Shown: one piece after another, positions 36,674 to 46,444 of the stretch
How the letters are laid out: each line of letters opens with the position of its first letter
How positions within the stretch are numbered: the stretch's first letter is position 1
Assembly: GCF_000340565.2 (NCBI RefSeq)
Contig: NZ_CP007203.1
Span: forward strand, 217,898-281,897
DNA: 64,000 nt
Reading direction: 5' to 3'
Source: Nodularia spumigena CCY9414
GTDB taxonomy: Bacteria > Cyanobacteriota > Cyanobacteriia > Cyanobacteriales > Nostocaceae
Made by a program: the position numbers and the translations under genes
Notes under the pieces: model-generated
The model's database searches: none
Seen by the model: the letters and a program-made list of their open reading frames with translations, nothing else
What the model was told of the DNA's origin: nothing

Positions 36674-37450
36674 ATGCTTAATCTGACTGGAAAAAACGCC
36701 TTAGTTACAGGAATTGCCAATAACCGCTCCATTGCTTGGGGGATTGCTCAACAACTGCACAAAGCCGGAGCCAACTTGGGTATTACTTACCTACCAGATG
36801 AGCGAGGCAAAATGGAGAAAAAAGTGGCGGAATTGGTAGAACCACTCAACCCCAGCTTATTTGTTCCCTGTAATGTCCAAGACGACGCACAGGTCGAATC
36901 TACCTTTGAAGCCGTCCGGGATAAGTGGGGAAAATTGGACATCCTCATCCACTGTTTAGCCTTCGCTAACAGAGACGATTTGACTGGTGGTTTTAGCGAA
37001 ACCTCACGTTCTGGTTTCAAAACTGCTTTAGAAATCAGCACCTATTCGCTAGTGCAGTTAAGTGGTGCGGCTAAACCTCTGATGACAGAAGGAGGTAGCA
37101 TCATTACCCTGACATATTTGGGCGGTGTGAGGGCAATTCCTAACTACAACGTCATGGGAGTCGCGAAAGCCGGCTTAGAATCTAGTGTACGTTATTTGGC
37201 GGCGGAACTCGGACCGCAAAACATTCGGGTAAATGCCATTTCTGCTGGGCCGATACGCACATTGGCATCTTCGGCAGTAGGCGGAATTTTAGATATGATT
37301 CACCATGTAGAAGAAGTAGCTCCCCTGCGACGCACTGTGACGCAGCAAGAAGTAGGCAATACTGCGGCTTTCTTGTCTAGCGATTTAGCTAGTGGCATTA
37401 CAGGGCAAGTTTTGTACGTAGATGCAGGCTATGAAATAATGGGGATGTAG
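36674..37450 (+). CDS. fabI: Enoyl-[acyl-carrier-protein] reductase (NADH), FabI type
   Basis: FabI makes the last reduction of each fatty-acid elongation round. The 258-residue short-chain dehydrogenase has the nucleotide loop GIANNRSIAWGIAQ. The FabI-type catalytic Tyr-x6-Lys pair lies in NYNVMGVAKAGLES, and the substrate loop SAGPIRTLASSAVGG follows. The start at MLNLTGKNAL (36674) fits; an open frame from 36653 adds seven residues of low plausibility. It is a single-gene unit. Confidence 0.96.
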   Translation: MLNLTGKNALVTGIANNRSIAWGIAQQLHKAGANLGITYLPDERGKMEKKVAELVEPLNPSLFVPCNVQDDAQVESTFEAVRDKWGKLDILIHCLAFANRDDLTGGFSETSRSGFKTALEISTYSLVQLSGAAKPLMTEGGSIITLTYLGGVRAIPNYNVMGVAKAGLESSVRYLAAELGPQNIRVNAISAGPIRTLASSAVGGILDMIHHVEEVAPLRRTVTQQEVGNTAAFLSSDLASGITGQVLYVDAGYEIMGM

Positions 37451-37454
37451 TCAT

Positions 37455-37545
37455 TGGTCAATCAATTTTGGATTTTGGATTTGCGATTTTAGATTGCAGT
37501 TCAATCCAAAATCTAAAATCTAAAATCTAAAATCTAAAATTCCCC
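37455..37545. repeat. Tandem/inverted CTAAAAT and ATTTTGG repeats
   Basis: TTTTGGATTTTGGATTTGCG is mirrored by CCAAAATC, followed by four or five CTAAAAT heptamers. It is the same family as 755-835. It lies between fabI and hisB and may fold into one long hairpin. Confidence 0.85.
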
Positions 37546-37549
37546 AGCT

Positions 37550-38173
37550 ATGCAAACAAGCGATCGCCTAAATTCAAGTTACACTGCTCGTGTTGCCTCT
37601 GTTCATCGCACCACGGGCGAAACTGATATAAAAGTTACTATCAATTTGGATGGTACAGGTATCTGTACAGCAGCCACCGGGATTCCGTTTTTGGATCATA
37701 TGTTGCATCAAATTTCTTCCCACGGGCTGATTGATTTAAATGTCCAAGCCCAAGGAGACTGGGAAATTGATGACCACCACACGAATGAAGATGTGGGTAT
37801 CACTTTAGGACAAGCTTTTAGTCAAGCTCTAGGTAACAGAAAAGGTATCGTTCGGTTTGGTAATTTTCTGGCTCCATTGGATGAAGCTTTAGTGCAAGTG
37901 GCGCTGGACTTTTCTGGTAGACCTCATCTGAGCTATGGTTTGGCAATTCCTACCCAGCGCGTGGGAACCTATGACACCCAGCTAGTCCGCGAATTCTTTG
38001 TAGCATTGGTCAACCATAGCCAAATGACACTGCATATTCGTCAATTGGATGGCATTAACTCCCATCATATTATTGAGGCGACATTTAAAGCTTTTGCTAG
38101 GGCTACCCGAATGGCGGTGGAAATTGACCCCCGTCGTGCTGGTACAATTCCCAGTTCTAAGGGTATCCTATAG
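37550..38173 (+). CDS. hisB: Imidazoleglycerol-phosphate dehydratase
   Basis: The enzyme catalyses the sixth step of histidine synthesis with two manganese ions. The 207-residue protein has the metal motifs [22 protein letters not shown] and [16 protein letters not shown], which are the usual His-rich signatures of the single-function HisB. The length is normal. It follows fabI on the same strand behind repeats and precedes the ABC ATPase by 41 bp, so read-through is possible. Confidence 0.97.
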   Translation: MQTSDRLNSSYTARVASVHRTTGETDIKVTINLDGTGICTAATGIPFLDHMLHQISSHGLIDLNVQAQGDWEIDDHHTNEDVGITLGQAFSQALGNRKGIVRFGNFLAPLDEALVQVALDFSGRPHLSYGLAIPTQRVGTYDTQLVREFFVALVNHSQMTLHIRQLDGINSHHIIEATFKAFARATRMAVEIDPRRAGTIPSSKGIL

Positions 38174-38214
38174 GATAGTGAGGCTAAAGGAACCACTGAG
38201 CTACTCAATTTGTG

Positions 38215-39225
38215 ATGATTGACAAAGTTGGTGGTAATTGTGACATGAAGACTGGTGTAGACATCCCTGATAATCAACTGAATACTATTGATAACCCGCC
38301 AGTAGTCCTAACTGCTGATTTGCGAAAAGTTTATCGCACGGGTTTTTGGCTGAATCAAAAAGTTTTATCTCTCAAAAGCTGTTCTGTTCAGGTCTACAAA
38401 GGGGAAACCTTTGGGTTATTAGGACCAAATGGGGCTGGGAAAACGACCCTTTTAAAACTGTTGTTGGGAATTATCCGCCCCAGTTCGGGAAAGGGTTTAT
38501 TATTGGGTAAGCCATTAGGCGATCGCCATACTAAGCAACTTATTGGCTACCTTCCAGAAAATCCCTATTTATATGACTATCTGACTGGCTGGGAATTTCT
38601 TCAGCTAGCTGCGGGCTTGTTCCAAATTCCCCCAAGTGTGCAACGTCAACGCATTCCCGAACTGCTGGATTTAGTCGGTTTATCCCTAGTCGATGCTCGG
38701 AAAAAGCAGATGCGTCGCTATTCTAAAGGAATGTTACAGCGTGTGGGTATGGCACAGGCGCTGATTAATGATCCGGAATTGATATTTCTCGATGAACCCA
38801 TGTCTGGTTTAGATCCTATAGGGCGCTACCAAATGCGGGAAATTATTCTATCGCTGAAAGCCGCAGGTAAAACGATTTTCTTCAATAGCCATATTCTGAG
38901 TGAAGTGGAACAAATTTGCGATCGCATTGCTATCCTCTCTAAAGGTGAAGTTATTTGTTCTGGTTCTCTAGAGGAACTATTAGGCAGTGATCAAACATAC
39001 TACATCAAAGGTCGCGGTGGTGACTCTGAGGTGTTGAAACAGTGGATACATAATCTCGCTTTTGAGGGTGATGGTTCTTGGCAAGGGACATTACAAGAAG
39101 ATTACTATGATTTTCTGGCTAGTCTCCGGTTGATGAAGGGGCAAATTATTTCTATGAGATTATCTCGTCATTCCTTAGAAGATTTTTTCATGCAACAATT
39201 ACATGAAAACAAATCGGTTAATTAA
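38215..39225 (+). CDS. ABC transporter ATP-binding protein (CcmA/NatA-like)
   Basis: This nucleotide-binding subunit has Walker A LLGPNGAGKTT, signature YSKGMLQRVGMAQAL, Walker B LIFLDEPMSGLDP and switch histidine FNSHILSEVE, followed by the C-terminal extension common in ABC-2 type exporters. The start may be the ATG at 38215 or at 38245 (MKTGVDIPD). A separate permease gene would be expected next to it but none is found here, since the next gene is a convergent LuxR gene. The partner must lie elsewhere and the substrate is unknown. Confidence 0.9.
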   Translation: MIDKVGGNCDMKTGVDIPDNQLNTIDNPPVVLTADLRKVYRTGFWLNQKVLSLKSCSVQVYKGETFGLLGPNGAGKTTLLKLLLGIIRPSSGKGLLLGKPLGDRHTKQLIGYLPENPYLYDYLTGWEFLQLAAGLFQIPPSVQRQRIPELLDLVGLSLVDARKKQMRRYSKGMLQRVGMAQALINDPELIFLDEPMSGLDPIGRYQMREIILSLKAAGKTIFFNSHILSEVEQICDRIAILSKGEVICSGSLEELLGSDQTYYIKGRGGDSEVLKQWIHNLAFEGDGSWQGTLQEDYYDFLASLRLMKGQIISMRLSRHSLEDFFMQQLHENKSVN

Positions 39226-39286
39226 AATGACGCAAGCCCCCGTAGTGTCAAAATTTGGGGGACTGCTCAACCCCCAGGGTAATTGA

Positions 39287-39961
39287 CTAATTAAGAGCTA
39301 TCAAGTGTAGTTTTGCTACCATCTCACTCCGCGCTGAAACACCAAGCTTACGAAACATCCGTTTCAAGGCTTGCTTAACTGAATTTTGCGTTATCCACAA
39401 TCTGCGACCAATTTCGGCATTCGTTAGCCCCTGTGCTACCAACTCAGCAATTTCTAGCTCACGGGCGGTTAAAGGACTGACTAACAGCGAGTTGGAGATT
39501 CTTGCTTCTTTGGCTCGCAGAGTCGCAAGTTTGGCTGATAAATGAATACACAAAGCGCTTAAATCAGCGATGTCATCGGCATTAAAAGCTTCAGTTCCTT
39601 GATTGCGGGCTAAGTTTAATGTTCCCACAAGCTGACCATCACACACAATCGGCCCCGTCATTACGTGTTCATGGTCATGACGGGAACAGAAATGTTTCCA
39701 GTCTCCGGGTGATAATATTAATTGTTCATGGGTGGGAGCGTGTCGTTCTACCACATAGCGCCCGACTGGGTTGTTCTCCATACAGACTGCGGGAATAGTC
39801 TGAACATTAATTTCCGAACTTGGCTGTTCATCGATGAGATAGATACCGCAATGTTGTACGCCAAAATACTCACCAATTTTATCCATGAGAGCTAGTCTTA
39901 GTTGCTGCTCGTTGCTGACATTGGCGATCGCTTGAAATACAATGTAAAGAGAATTAGGCAT
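39287..39961 (-). CDS. GAF-domain LuxR-family transcription regulator
   Basis: An N-terminal GAF-like sensor (about residues 1-150: YFGVQHCGIYLIDEQ and GPIVCDGQLVGTLNLARN) is joined to a C-terminal LuxR helix-turn-helix (LTARELEIAELVAQGLTNAE, RLWITQNSVKQALKRMFRKL). It has no receiver domain, so it probably responds directly to a small ligand or light/redox signal through the GAF domain. The start MPNSLYIVF at 39961 is preferred over an upstream ATG at 39973. It is divergent from the DUF3386 gene, 100 bp away, which might be its target. Confidence 0.88.
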   Translation of the reverse strand: MPNSLYIVFQAIANVSNEQQLRLALMDKIGEYFGVQHCGIYLIDEQPSSEINVQTIPAVCMENNPVGRYVVERHAPTHEQLILSPGDWKHFCSRHDHEHVMTGPIVCDGQLVGTLNLARNQGTEAFNADDIADLSALCIHLSAKLATLRAKEARISNSLLVSPLTARELEIAELVAQGLTNAEIGRRLWITQNSVKQALKRMFRKLGVSARSEMVAKLHLIALN

Positions 39962-40063
39962 AAGTGTACCCACTTGGGGACTATGCGAAGCTTCATATTT
40001 ACTTCTATGCTAATACCAGCAAAGATAAAACGCTAATATAGCTAGTCACGCTAGGAGAAGCTG

Positions 40064-40705
40064 ATGACAATTACAAAACTTTCTGCTCAGGAACTTTTCC
40101 GGGCTGCTTATGAAAATCGCTACACTTGGGACAAATCTTTTCCCGGTTATACCGCAGATATTACTTATAAATATGATGACCAAGTATTTACAGGTAAAGT
40201 AGTCATTAACGGTGAACTCAAGGCGGAAGTTTTGGACGTAGAAGATGAGGCTGCAAAAAAAGCCATCCACGGTCAAGCTTGGGAAATTGCCATTCACCGT
40301 GTCCGTCGCAGCTTTGAAGATACCCACAGCGCCAATCAATTCAGCTATGGTAACACTGATGAAACTGGTGCAACTGAAATTTTAGTCGGTGGTAAAGGTG
40401 AAGGCGATAAATATAAAGTTCGCAATAACGAAGTTTGCCACGTTCACCGTTTAATCCACGGTACTTTTGTGACCATTGACACTTTCAGCAGTCATGATAC
40501 CGGAGCAGGTTATTTGTCTCACACCTATGACTCTGTATACCATGACCCGAAAACAGGGGAACAAAAGGGTGGTAGAAGTGAGTTTACTGATGAATATGAA
40601 AAAGTTGGTGAATATTTCATTTTAAATCGTCGGGAGATTCGCACTGAAACATCTGGAAAAACTTCTACTCAAGAGTTTGTTTTCTCTAACCTGAAACTGT
40701 TGTAA
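40064..40705 (+). CDS. DUF3386 family protein
   Basis: This 213-residue soluble protein has the cyanobacterial DUF3386 pattern: AQELFRAAYENRYTWDKSFPGYTAD, HGQAWEIAIHRVRRSFEDTH, CHVHRLIHGTFVTIDTFSSHDTG and EFTDEYEKVGEYFILNRREIR. It lacks a signal peptide or membrane segment. Function is unknown. It has its own terminator and a divergent GAF-LuxR neighbour. Confidence 0.9.
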   Translation: MTITKLSAQELFRAAYENRYTWDKSFPGYTADITYKYDDQVFTGKVVINGELKAEVLDVEDEAAKKAIHGQAWEIAIHRVRRSFEDTHSANQFSYGNTDETGATEILVGGKGEGDKYKVRNNEVCHVHRLIHGTFVTIDTFSSHDTGAGYLSHTYDSVYHDPKTGEQKGGRSEFTDEYEKVGEYFILNRREIRTETSGKTSTQEFVFSNLKLL

Positions 40706-40773
40706 TCTGTGGCTACTTAAGCTAGATTTTTAAATAGGAAAAATAAGCGATCGCCTGAGTTAAATTTGGGCGT

Positions 40774-40808
40774 AAGCGATGCCTACTTCAGGCATCGCTT
40801 GTTTTTTA
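40774..40808 (+). terminator. Rho-independent terminator after the DUF3386 gene
   Basis: A perfect ten-base stem, AAGCGATGCC with GGCATCGCTT, surrounds a seven-base loop and is followed by GTTTTTTATTTT. Confidence 0.85.
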
Positions 40809-41012
40809 TTTTCCATTGACATATCTCCTCTTGTGCAGTTTCCATAATTAAGTATTGTTCTACTGCTATAGCGGAGAAAATTATATAATTTTTTGTATAT
40901 CTAATCACAAACTTGCGGTATAAAAATATATTATTCTCATCATATTAGTGCTAATATATCTCAATAAGCCGATAATTGCAGTATTTATAATTAAATACTG
41001 CTCAAATTGACC

Positions 41013-41206
41013 AGGACTTACGCAAAATCATGAAAAAACGAACCACATTCGCGTAGCGTCTCCCCTTCTCCCAAAGGGAGAGGCTAGCGCCAAGGGAGAA
41101 GAACGCGTTGGCGCTAGCCTCTCCCCTTCTCCCAAAGGGAGAGGCTAGCGCCAAGGGAGAAGGACACGAAGGAAAGAGGGTTGCAGAGAGTTATTGCGTA
41201 AGTCCT
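41013..41206. mobile_element. MITE with 13-bp termini AGGACTTACGCAA (copy 1)
   Basis: The termini AGGACTTACGCAA and TTGCGTAAGTCCT are perfect inverted repeats, 194 bp apart. The interior is two opposed copies of the GCGTAGCGTCTCCCC / AAAGGGAGAGGCTAGCGCC palindrome. There is no gene inside. ATTGAC stands on both sides, possibly a target duplication. It sits between the AT-rich sequence at 40860-41000 and the AraC gene. Confidence 0.85.
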
Positions 41207-41286
41207 ATTGACTTTGCATTGCTTGTGCTTAGGGATGAGAAATCATAGTTAAAAACTGGCAAAAACTGAAAATTTATCGCTAATAC

Positions 41287-42333
41287 ATGATGACAATCAC
41301 AATTTCGCAAAAAGATTTTTGGAATTTATTTGTAGAAATACCAGAAACGGAAAAAAAGTCCGATGGGCTATGTAACATCCTACAAGATCGCTGGTACATA
41401 TTTGACACTATTTGTCAATTCCCAAAAGAATTAGGTACAGGAATTTGGGGAGAAATAGAACTTCGGAATGGATTATCTTTAGCATTTTCAGAAGTCCAAT
41501 TATATGACGATTTAATTATGCAGAATCCAGAACGACAGCATCCTTTAGAATACAATTTTTATCTTTCAGGATATCAACAAGATAACCATTTTTCTGTTAG
41601 TAGCGGAAATCACAGATTATGGGGTAGTGGACTAGCACCAAAAGAGAAATTTAAATCATTCAAGTCAGAAAAACTTATTGAGATTAGTGTTCACATGAAA
41701 CCGGAAATTTTTTGCTTGTTCATGGGTAAAGAACAGCAGCAACTTCCACCAGAATTAACTCATTTAGTGAGAAAGCCTCATCAAGAATATTATTCTCGTC
41801 CTGGGACTACAACTCCAGCAATGCAAGTAGTATTACAGCAAATTTTAAATTGTCCCTATCAGGAAATGATGAAACGGATGTACTTAGAAAGTAAAGTTTT
41901 GGAACTAATGGTATTGCTGGTTGAAGAAGATTTGACCGCACGTCAAGGTAAAAATGACACCTTTGCACTCAAGCCTGATGATGTGGAACGTATTCACTAC
42001 GCCAAAGAAATTTTATTGCAAAATTTAAATAATCCTCCTTCTTTATTGGAATTAGCAAGACAGGTCGGCTTAAATGACTGCACTCTCAAACGTGGCTTTC
42101 GTTTGATATTTGATACGACAGTATTCGGCTATTTACATCATCATAGATTAGAACAAGCACGAAAATTATTAGCAGCAGGAGAATTAAGTATTTCTCAAGC
42201 AGCTCGTAGCGTTGGTTTTTCTAGCCGTAGTTACTTCGCTACTGCTTTCAGAAAAAAATTTGGCATCAATCCCAAAGAATTTTTAACTCGTAATTCACGA
42301 TTATCTCTTAAAATTGATGAATTGGCAGTGTAA
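41287..42333 (+). CDS. AraC-family regulator of the siderophore locus (PchR-like)
   Basis: The 348-residue protein has an N-terminal sensor domain and a C-terminal double helix-turn-helix (SLLELARQVGLNDCTLKRGF, FGYLHHHRLEQARKLLAAGE, RSVGFSSRSYFATAFRKKFG). Members next to TonB receptors usually sense the iron-siderophore and activate uptake genes. Two adjacent ATGs (41287, 41290) could start it. It is followed after 440 bp by the receptor gene on the same strand. A truncated relative lies at 51994-52215. Confidence 0.9.
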   Translation: MMTITISQKDFWNLFVEIPETEKKSDGLCNILQDRWYIFDTICQFPKELGTGIWGEIELRNGLSLAFSEVQLYDDLIMQNPERQHPLEYNFYLSGYQQDNHFSVSSGNHRLWGSGLAPKEKFKSFKSEKLIEISVHMKPEIFCLFMGKEQQQLPPELTHLVRKPHQEYYSRPGTTTPAMQVVLQQILNCPYQEMMKRMYLESKVLELMVLLVEEDLTARQGKNDTFALKPDDVERIHYAKEILLQNLNNPPSLLELARQVGLNDCTLKRGFRLIFDTTVFGYLHHHRLEQARKLLAAGELSISQAARSVGFSSRSYFATAFRKKFGINPKEFLTRNSRLSLKIDELAV

Positions 42334-42359
42334 GGACAGGAAAATTAAATAAACAGTTT

Positions 42360-42771
42360 TATTTTTAGTTTTTAAACTTTACGCATAAATTCAAATATGC
42401 AAATACAAGCATAAGGTGATTTTATAGCAACCGCCAAGGACGTTAGGAAATAAACTGATCATAAAAGTTAGACACCGAAAGGTTTTTACCCTACGGACCA
42501 CGGACCACGGACCACTCCCCAGCTATACAACAAAAAATGCCAAAATTCCGTCTAGCGTTCAAAAAATTCCGTCTAGCGTTCAAAGCACTCATCCACATTC
42601 GAGAGATTTCCTGTAAGCTTCTTGATAGGAATTATAAATTAGAAAAGTAAAGGTTATTGGGTATTAGGTATTAGATATTAGATATTAATTAATTGGACTT
42701 CTTAATTCCTGTCCCCAGTACCCAGTCCTTTACCCCCAGTTACCTATTTGTGTGGTGAGTAGAGTAGAGTG
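42360..42771. repeat. Gap with direct and heptamer repeats before the receptor gene
   Basis: The gap contains ACGGACCACGGACCACGG units (42484-42510). Two adjacent copies of AATTCCGTCTAGCGTTCAAA follow (about 42544-42581), then heptamers ATTAGGT/ATTAGAT (42662-42690). No gene and no clear Fur box was seen in the last 80 bp, though the receptor promoter must lie here. Confidence 0.7.
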
Positions 42772-45330
42772 ATGTCAAATCAGTTACAAAAACTAGCTTG
42801 GATGGTCAGTTTAGCTTTGGTATTGGTTAACCCACCTGTTTCGGCTGAAGAGAACCAAAAACCAATAGGCAGACTTTCTCAATTAAATAACATAGAACAA
42901 TCTGCGACAAGTATTCAGCAGTTGCTGGCTCAGTCTCTGATTCAGGTAACGGGTGTCAACTTACAAGCAACAGACACAGGGATAGAAGTAATCTTAGTAA
43001 CTAATCAATCAGATAAACTCCAACTCACAAATCTGAGTGAAGGCAATAGCTATATTGTTGATCTTCTTAATTCCCAATTAAGCTTACCTAATGGTGATGT
43101 TGTCCGTCAAGAAAACCCCACTGCGGGAATCACTGAATTTACAGTTAGCAATTTGAATGCGAACACAATTCGCGTCACTGTAACGGGTGAAGCTAGTGCG
43201 CCACAAGTTCAGTTATTTGATAGTGACGAAGGTTTGATTTTTGGTGTTATTTCAACTGTGTCTACTACTCAAACACCACCAGTAGAAGAACAAGCAACTA
43301 CTGAAACTCAAGAACCGATTGAATTATTAGTCACAGGTGAGCAAGATAGATACCGTGTACCCAGTGCTTCCACTGGAACTAGAACTGATACTCTCATCCG
43401 AGACATTCCTCAGACTATTCAAGTAGTTCCTGAACAAGTGATCAAAGATCAAAGAGTCACTCGTTTAAGAGATGCGCTGCTGAATATTGGTGGTGTGGTT
43501 CAAGATGGTGGGTTTGGTGGTACATCAGACCAAATTGGCATTCGGGGATTTTTTGCTGGTGGTACTTTGGGTGGAAGTATTTTAACTGATGGTTTTAAAG
43601 ATGGACGACGTGGTATTAGAGAAACCGCCAACGTTGAACGGATAGAAGTTCTTAAAGGTCCAGCTTCAATTTTATATGGTGGTGTTGAACCGGGAGGAGT
43701 AATTAATTTAATTACAAAGCAGCCTCTAAAAGATCCCTACTATAATGCTGAATTGTCAGTGAGTAGTTTCTCCACATTCCGCCCTAGTATTGATATCTCT
43801 GGTCCACTAAATTCTGATAAAACTCTGCTCTATAGGCTCAATTCTGTTTACGAAACTTCCGATGGTTTCCGTGATTTTGATCAAGATATTCAAAGATTCT
43901 TTATTTCACCCACTTTAAAATGGGAAATTGGGCAAGCAACTAACTTAACGGTTCAATTTGACTATCTCAACGATGAGCGTCCGTTTGATCGGGGATTTTT
44001 AGCCTTTGGTGAGGGTATTCTGGATATACCTTTAGAACGAATATTGGGCGAACCAGATGATGTTAGCAAAATTGAAGAAATAGGTTTGAGCTATCGTTTA
44101 GAGCATAACTTTAACGATAATTGGAAAGTCCGTAATGCTTTCAGATATCAAAGTTCAGATACTTCTGATTATCGTGCTGAACCTGTCAGATTAAATGAAA
44201 CAACAGGCATTCTCACACGGAACTTTAGATCCAATGATGATTATCAAGAAAATTATACTTTACAAACTGATGTAGTTGGTAAGTTTGCTACAGGCTCGAT
44301 TAATCATACTCTTTTGTTTGGTGTTGACTTAGCTAGATCCACATCAGGAGGAACTCAAAGCCGAGCGCCAGGAGGAATTACACCCAGTATTGATGTATTC
44401 AATCCAGTTTACAACGCCGCACCTAGACCTGGTTTAGACGAATTAACTAACGTTGTGCGTAATAGCCAGGGTAGCACCGATGGTCTAGGAATTTTCTTGC
44501 AAAACCAAATAGCGTTTGCAGATAATTTAAAATTGCTTGTCGGTGGACGGTTTGATACTGTCGATCAAAACAGTACAGATTTACGGGATGGTTCTGAATT
44601 TGGTCGCTATGATTCCGCTTTCACTCCCAGATTGGGTATTGTTTATCAACCTATTGAACCTATTTCTCTTTATGCTAGTTATAGCCAATCATTTCAACCA
44701 AACTTTGGTACAAGACCAGATGGTTCAATTCTAGAAGCTGAACGGGGAACTCAGTATGAAGTAGGAGTAAAAGGTGAATTTTTGGATGGTAGATTAGCAG
44801 CTACTTTGGCAGCTTATCGTATTACAAAAACAAATATTGCCACAACTGATCTTGCTAATCCAGACTTTTTCAATTCTATAGGTGAACAACGCAACCAAGG
44901 TATTGAACTCAATGTGGCAGGAGAAATTAGTCCTGGTTGGAATGTGATCGCATCTTATTCCCATATTGATGCCGAGATTACCAAAGATAATGACGGTTTG
45001 CTGGGAAATAGTCCAGCTAATGTCCCATTTAATACAGCTAGTTTGTGGACAACTTACGAATTGCAACAGGGTGATTTGCAAGGGTTAGGTTTTGGTTTTG
45101 GTTTATTTTATGTAGGCGATCGCCAAGGTGACTTCAACAATACCTATATCATCCCTGGTTATCTCAGAACAGACGCAGCAATTTACTATCAACGTGATAA
45201 TTGGCGGGCTGGGGTTAATATCCAAAATCTGTTTAATGAAAAGTATTTCCAAGGAGCAAATTTTGGGAGAGTAGCCATAGAACCGGGCGCACCATTAACA
45301 GTTATTGGTAGTTTTTCTGTGACATTTTAA
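42772..45330 (+). CDS. TonB-dependent siderophore receptor with N-terminal AMIN domain
   Basis: This outer-membrane protein takes up ferric siderophores using TonB energy. Residues 1-26 are a signal peptide. An AMIN domain (about 55-165), typical of cyanobacterial receptors, is followed by a TonB-box-like stretch near IELLVTG. The plug (DIPQTIQVVPEQVIKDQ, then ANVERIEVLKGPASILYGGVEPGG) and a 22-strand barrel follow, ending in the conserved C-terminal FSVTF. The length of about 852 is normal with the AMIN domain. The ATG at 42772 is preferred over the adjacent GTG. The siderophore identity is not visible. Confidence 0.95.
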   Translation: MSNQLQKLAWMVSLALVLVNPPVSAEENQKPIGRLSQLNNIEQSATSIQQLLAQSLIQVTGVNLQATDTGIEVILVTNQSDKLQLTNLSEGNSYIVDLLNSQLSLPNGDVVRQENPTAGITEFTVSNLNANTIRVTVTGEASAPQVQLFDSDEGLIFGVISTVSTTQTPPVEEQATTETQEPIELLVTGEQDRYRVPSASTGTRTDTLIRDIPQTIQVVPEQVIKDQRVTRLRDALLNIGGVVQDGGFGGTSDQIGIRGFFAGGTLGGSILTDGFKDGRRGIRETANVERIEVLKGPASILYGGVEPGGVINLITKQPLKDPYYNAELSVSSFSTFRPSIDISGPLNSDKTLLYRLNSVYETSDGFRDFDQDIQRFFISPTLKWEIGQATNLTVQFDYLNDERPFDRGFLAFGEGILDIPLERILGEPDDVSKIEEIGLSYRLEHNFNDNWKVRNAFRYQSSDTSDYRAEPVRLNETTGILTRNFRSNDDYQENYTLQTDVVGKFATGSINHTLLFGVDLARSTSGGTQSRAPGGITPSIDVFNPVYNAAPRPGLDELTNVVRNSQGSTDGLGIFLQNQIAFADNLKLLVGGRFDTVDQNSTDLRDGSEFGRYDSAFTPRLGIVYQPIEPISLYASYSQSFQPNFGTRPDGSILEAERGTQYEVGVKGEFLDGRLAATLAAYRITKTNIATTDLANPDFFNSIGEQRNQGIELNVAGEISPGWNVIASYSHIDAEITKDNDGLLGNSPANVPFNTASLWTTYELQQGDLQGLGFGFGLFYVGDRQGDFNNTYIIPGYLRTDAAIYYQRDNWRAGVNIQNLFNEKYFQGANFGRVAIEPGAPLTVIGSFSVTF

Positions 45331-45362
45331 TTCTGAGGAAAATCAGGTATTTAGTAACCATC

Positions 45363-46373
45363 ATGAATGACAGTTATATCAAATTCAAACGCTTAACTCG
45401 CTGCTGGCGATTGGCGATCGCAATATTTTGTACTTTATTGCTAACTGTAGCTTGTCATCATGGTGGTTCTCTACCTGTTAATGAACAAATAACAAACACA
45501 GCTTGTCGTGATGTTAAACACGCTGTGGGAATCACCTGTGTTCCCGAAAAATTTGAGCGACTGGTGACTTTAGATAATGCTTCCTTAGAAAATGCGATCG
45601 CATTAGGGGTTAAACCTATTGGTGCTGTTATTTCCGAATTCTCATCATACTTCCAGGATCAGCTAATAGGAGTCAATAACATCGGCAAAAGTGGTGAGCC
45701 TAATTTAGAAAGCATTCTTGGCATCAAACCAGACTTTATTTTAGGGTTTGCCTATCAGCAATCATTGTATTCTTTATTCTCACAAATAGCACCAACAGTT
45801 TTGTTGGGATTTCCACATAGTGGTACATGGAAAGAGGTATTTAACAATACTAGTGTGGCATTAAATAAGGAAAAAACTGCTCAAGAAGTAATAGAGAGTT
45901 ATTACCGTCGCCTTGAAGATTTTAAGCAGCAAATGGGCAAAGATTTATCAAAAATCAAAGTTTCTGTAGTGCGTGTCTATCCAGATAAAATCAACCTTTA
46001 CCTACTTGATTCCTTCTGCGGAACAGTCTTGCAAGATGCTGGATTATCTCGTCCAGAATCCCAAAATTATACTGCTTCAGAGTCTGTAAAATTATTTGGT
46101 AATCCGATTCAAATGTCTATAGGTAAAGAATTAATCGAAAAAGCCGATGGTGATGTTATATTTATCTGGACAAATGAAGAAAGTGATGCTAAAGGCAATC
46201 TAACAGCGCAAAGAAATTTAGAAAATCTCAAATCAAATCCCCTGTGGCAAAATTTAAAAGCTGTGCAAGAAAATAAAGTTTATTTAGTCCCAAGATACTG
46301 GATTGGTAGTGGTATGTTAGCTGCTAACGCAATTATTGATGATTTATTTAAGTATCTCATTAATCAATCATAA
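45363..46373 (+). CDS. Iron-siderophore ABC transporter substrate-binding lipoprotein (FecB/FhuD-like)
   Basis: The lipobox LLLTVAC gives a lipidated C31. The mature 300-residue domain belongs to the single-helix-linker binding proteins: RLVTLDNASLENAIALGVKPIGA, NIGKSGEPNLESILGIKPDFILG and the C-terminal NPLWQNLKAVQENKVYLVPR. These bind Fe-siderophores or cobalamin in the periplasm. It follows the receptor by 32 bp and is surely in the same operon. No inner-membrane importer (FecCD/E) is in this window. Confidence 0.93.
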   Translation: MNDSYIKFKRLTRCWRLAIAIFCTLLLTVACHHGGSLPVNEQITNTACRDVKHAVGITCVPEKFERLVTLDNASLENAIALGVKPIGAVISEFSSYFQDQLIGVNNIGKSGEPNLESILGIKPDFILGFAYQQSLYSLFSQIAPTVLLGFPHSGTWKEVFNNTSVALNKEKTAQEVIESYYRRLEDFKQQMGKDLSKIKVSVVRVYPDKINLYLLDSFCGTVLQDAGLSRPESQNYTASESVKLFGNPIQMSIGKELIEKADGDVIFIWTNEESDAKGNLTAQRNLENLKSNPLWQNLKAVQENKVYLVPRYWIGSGMLAANAIIDDLFKYLINQS

Positions 46374-46444
46374 TATTGATGAAAGCTTTATTTATGTGAA
46401 TTTAGGGTTAAATATTTTGTTTATTTATTTTTTATCAAGTCGCC

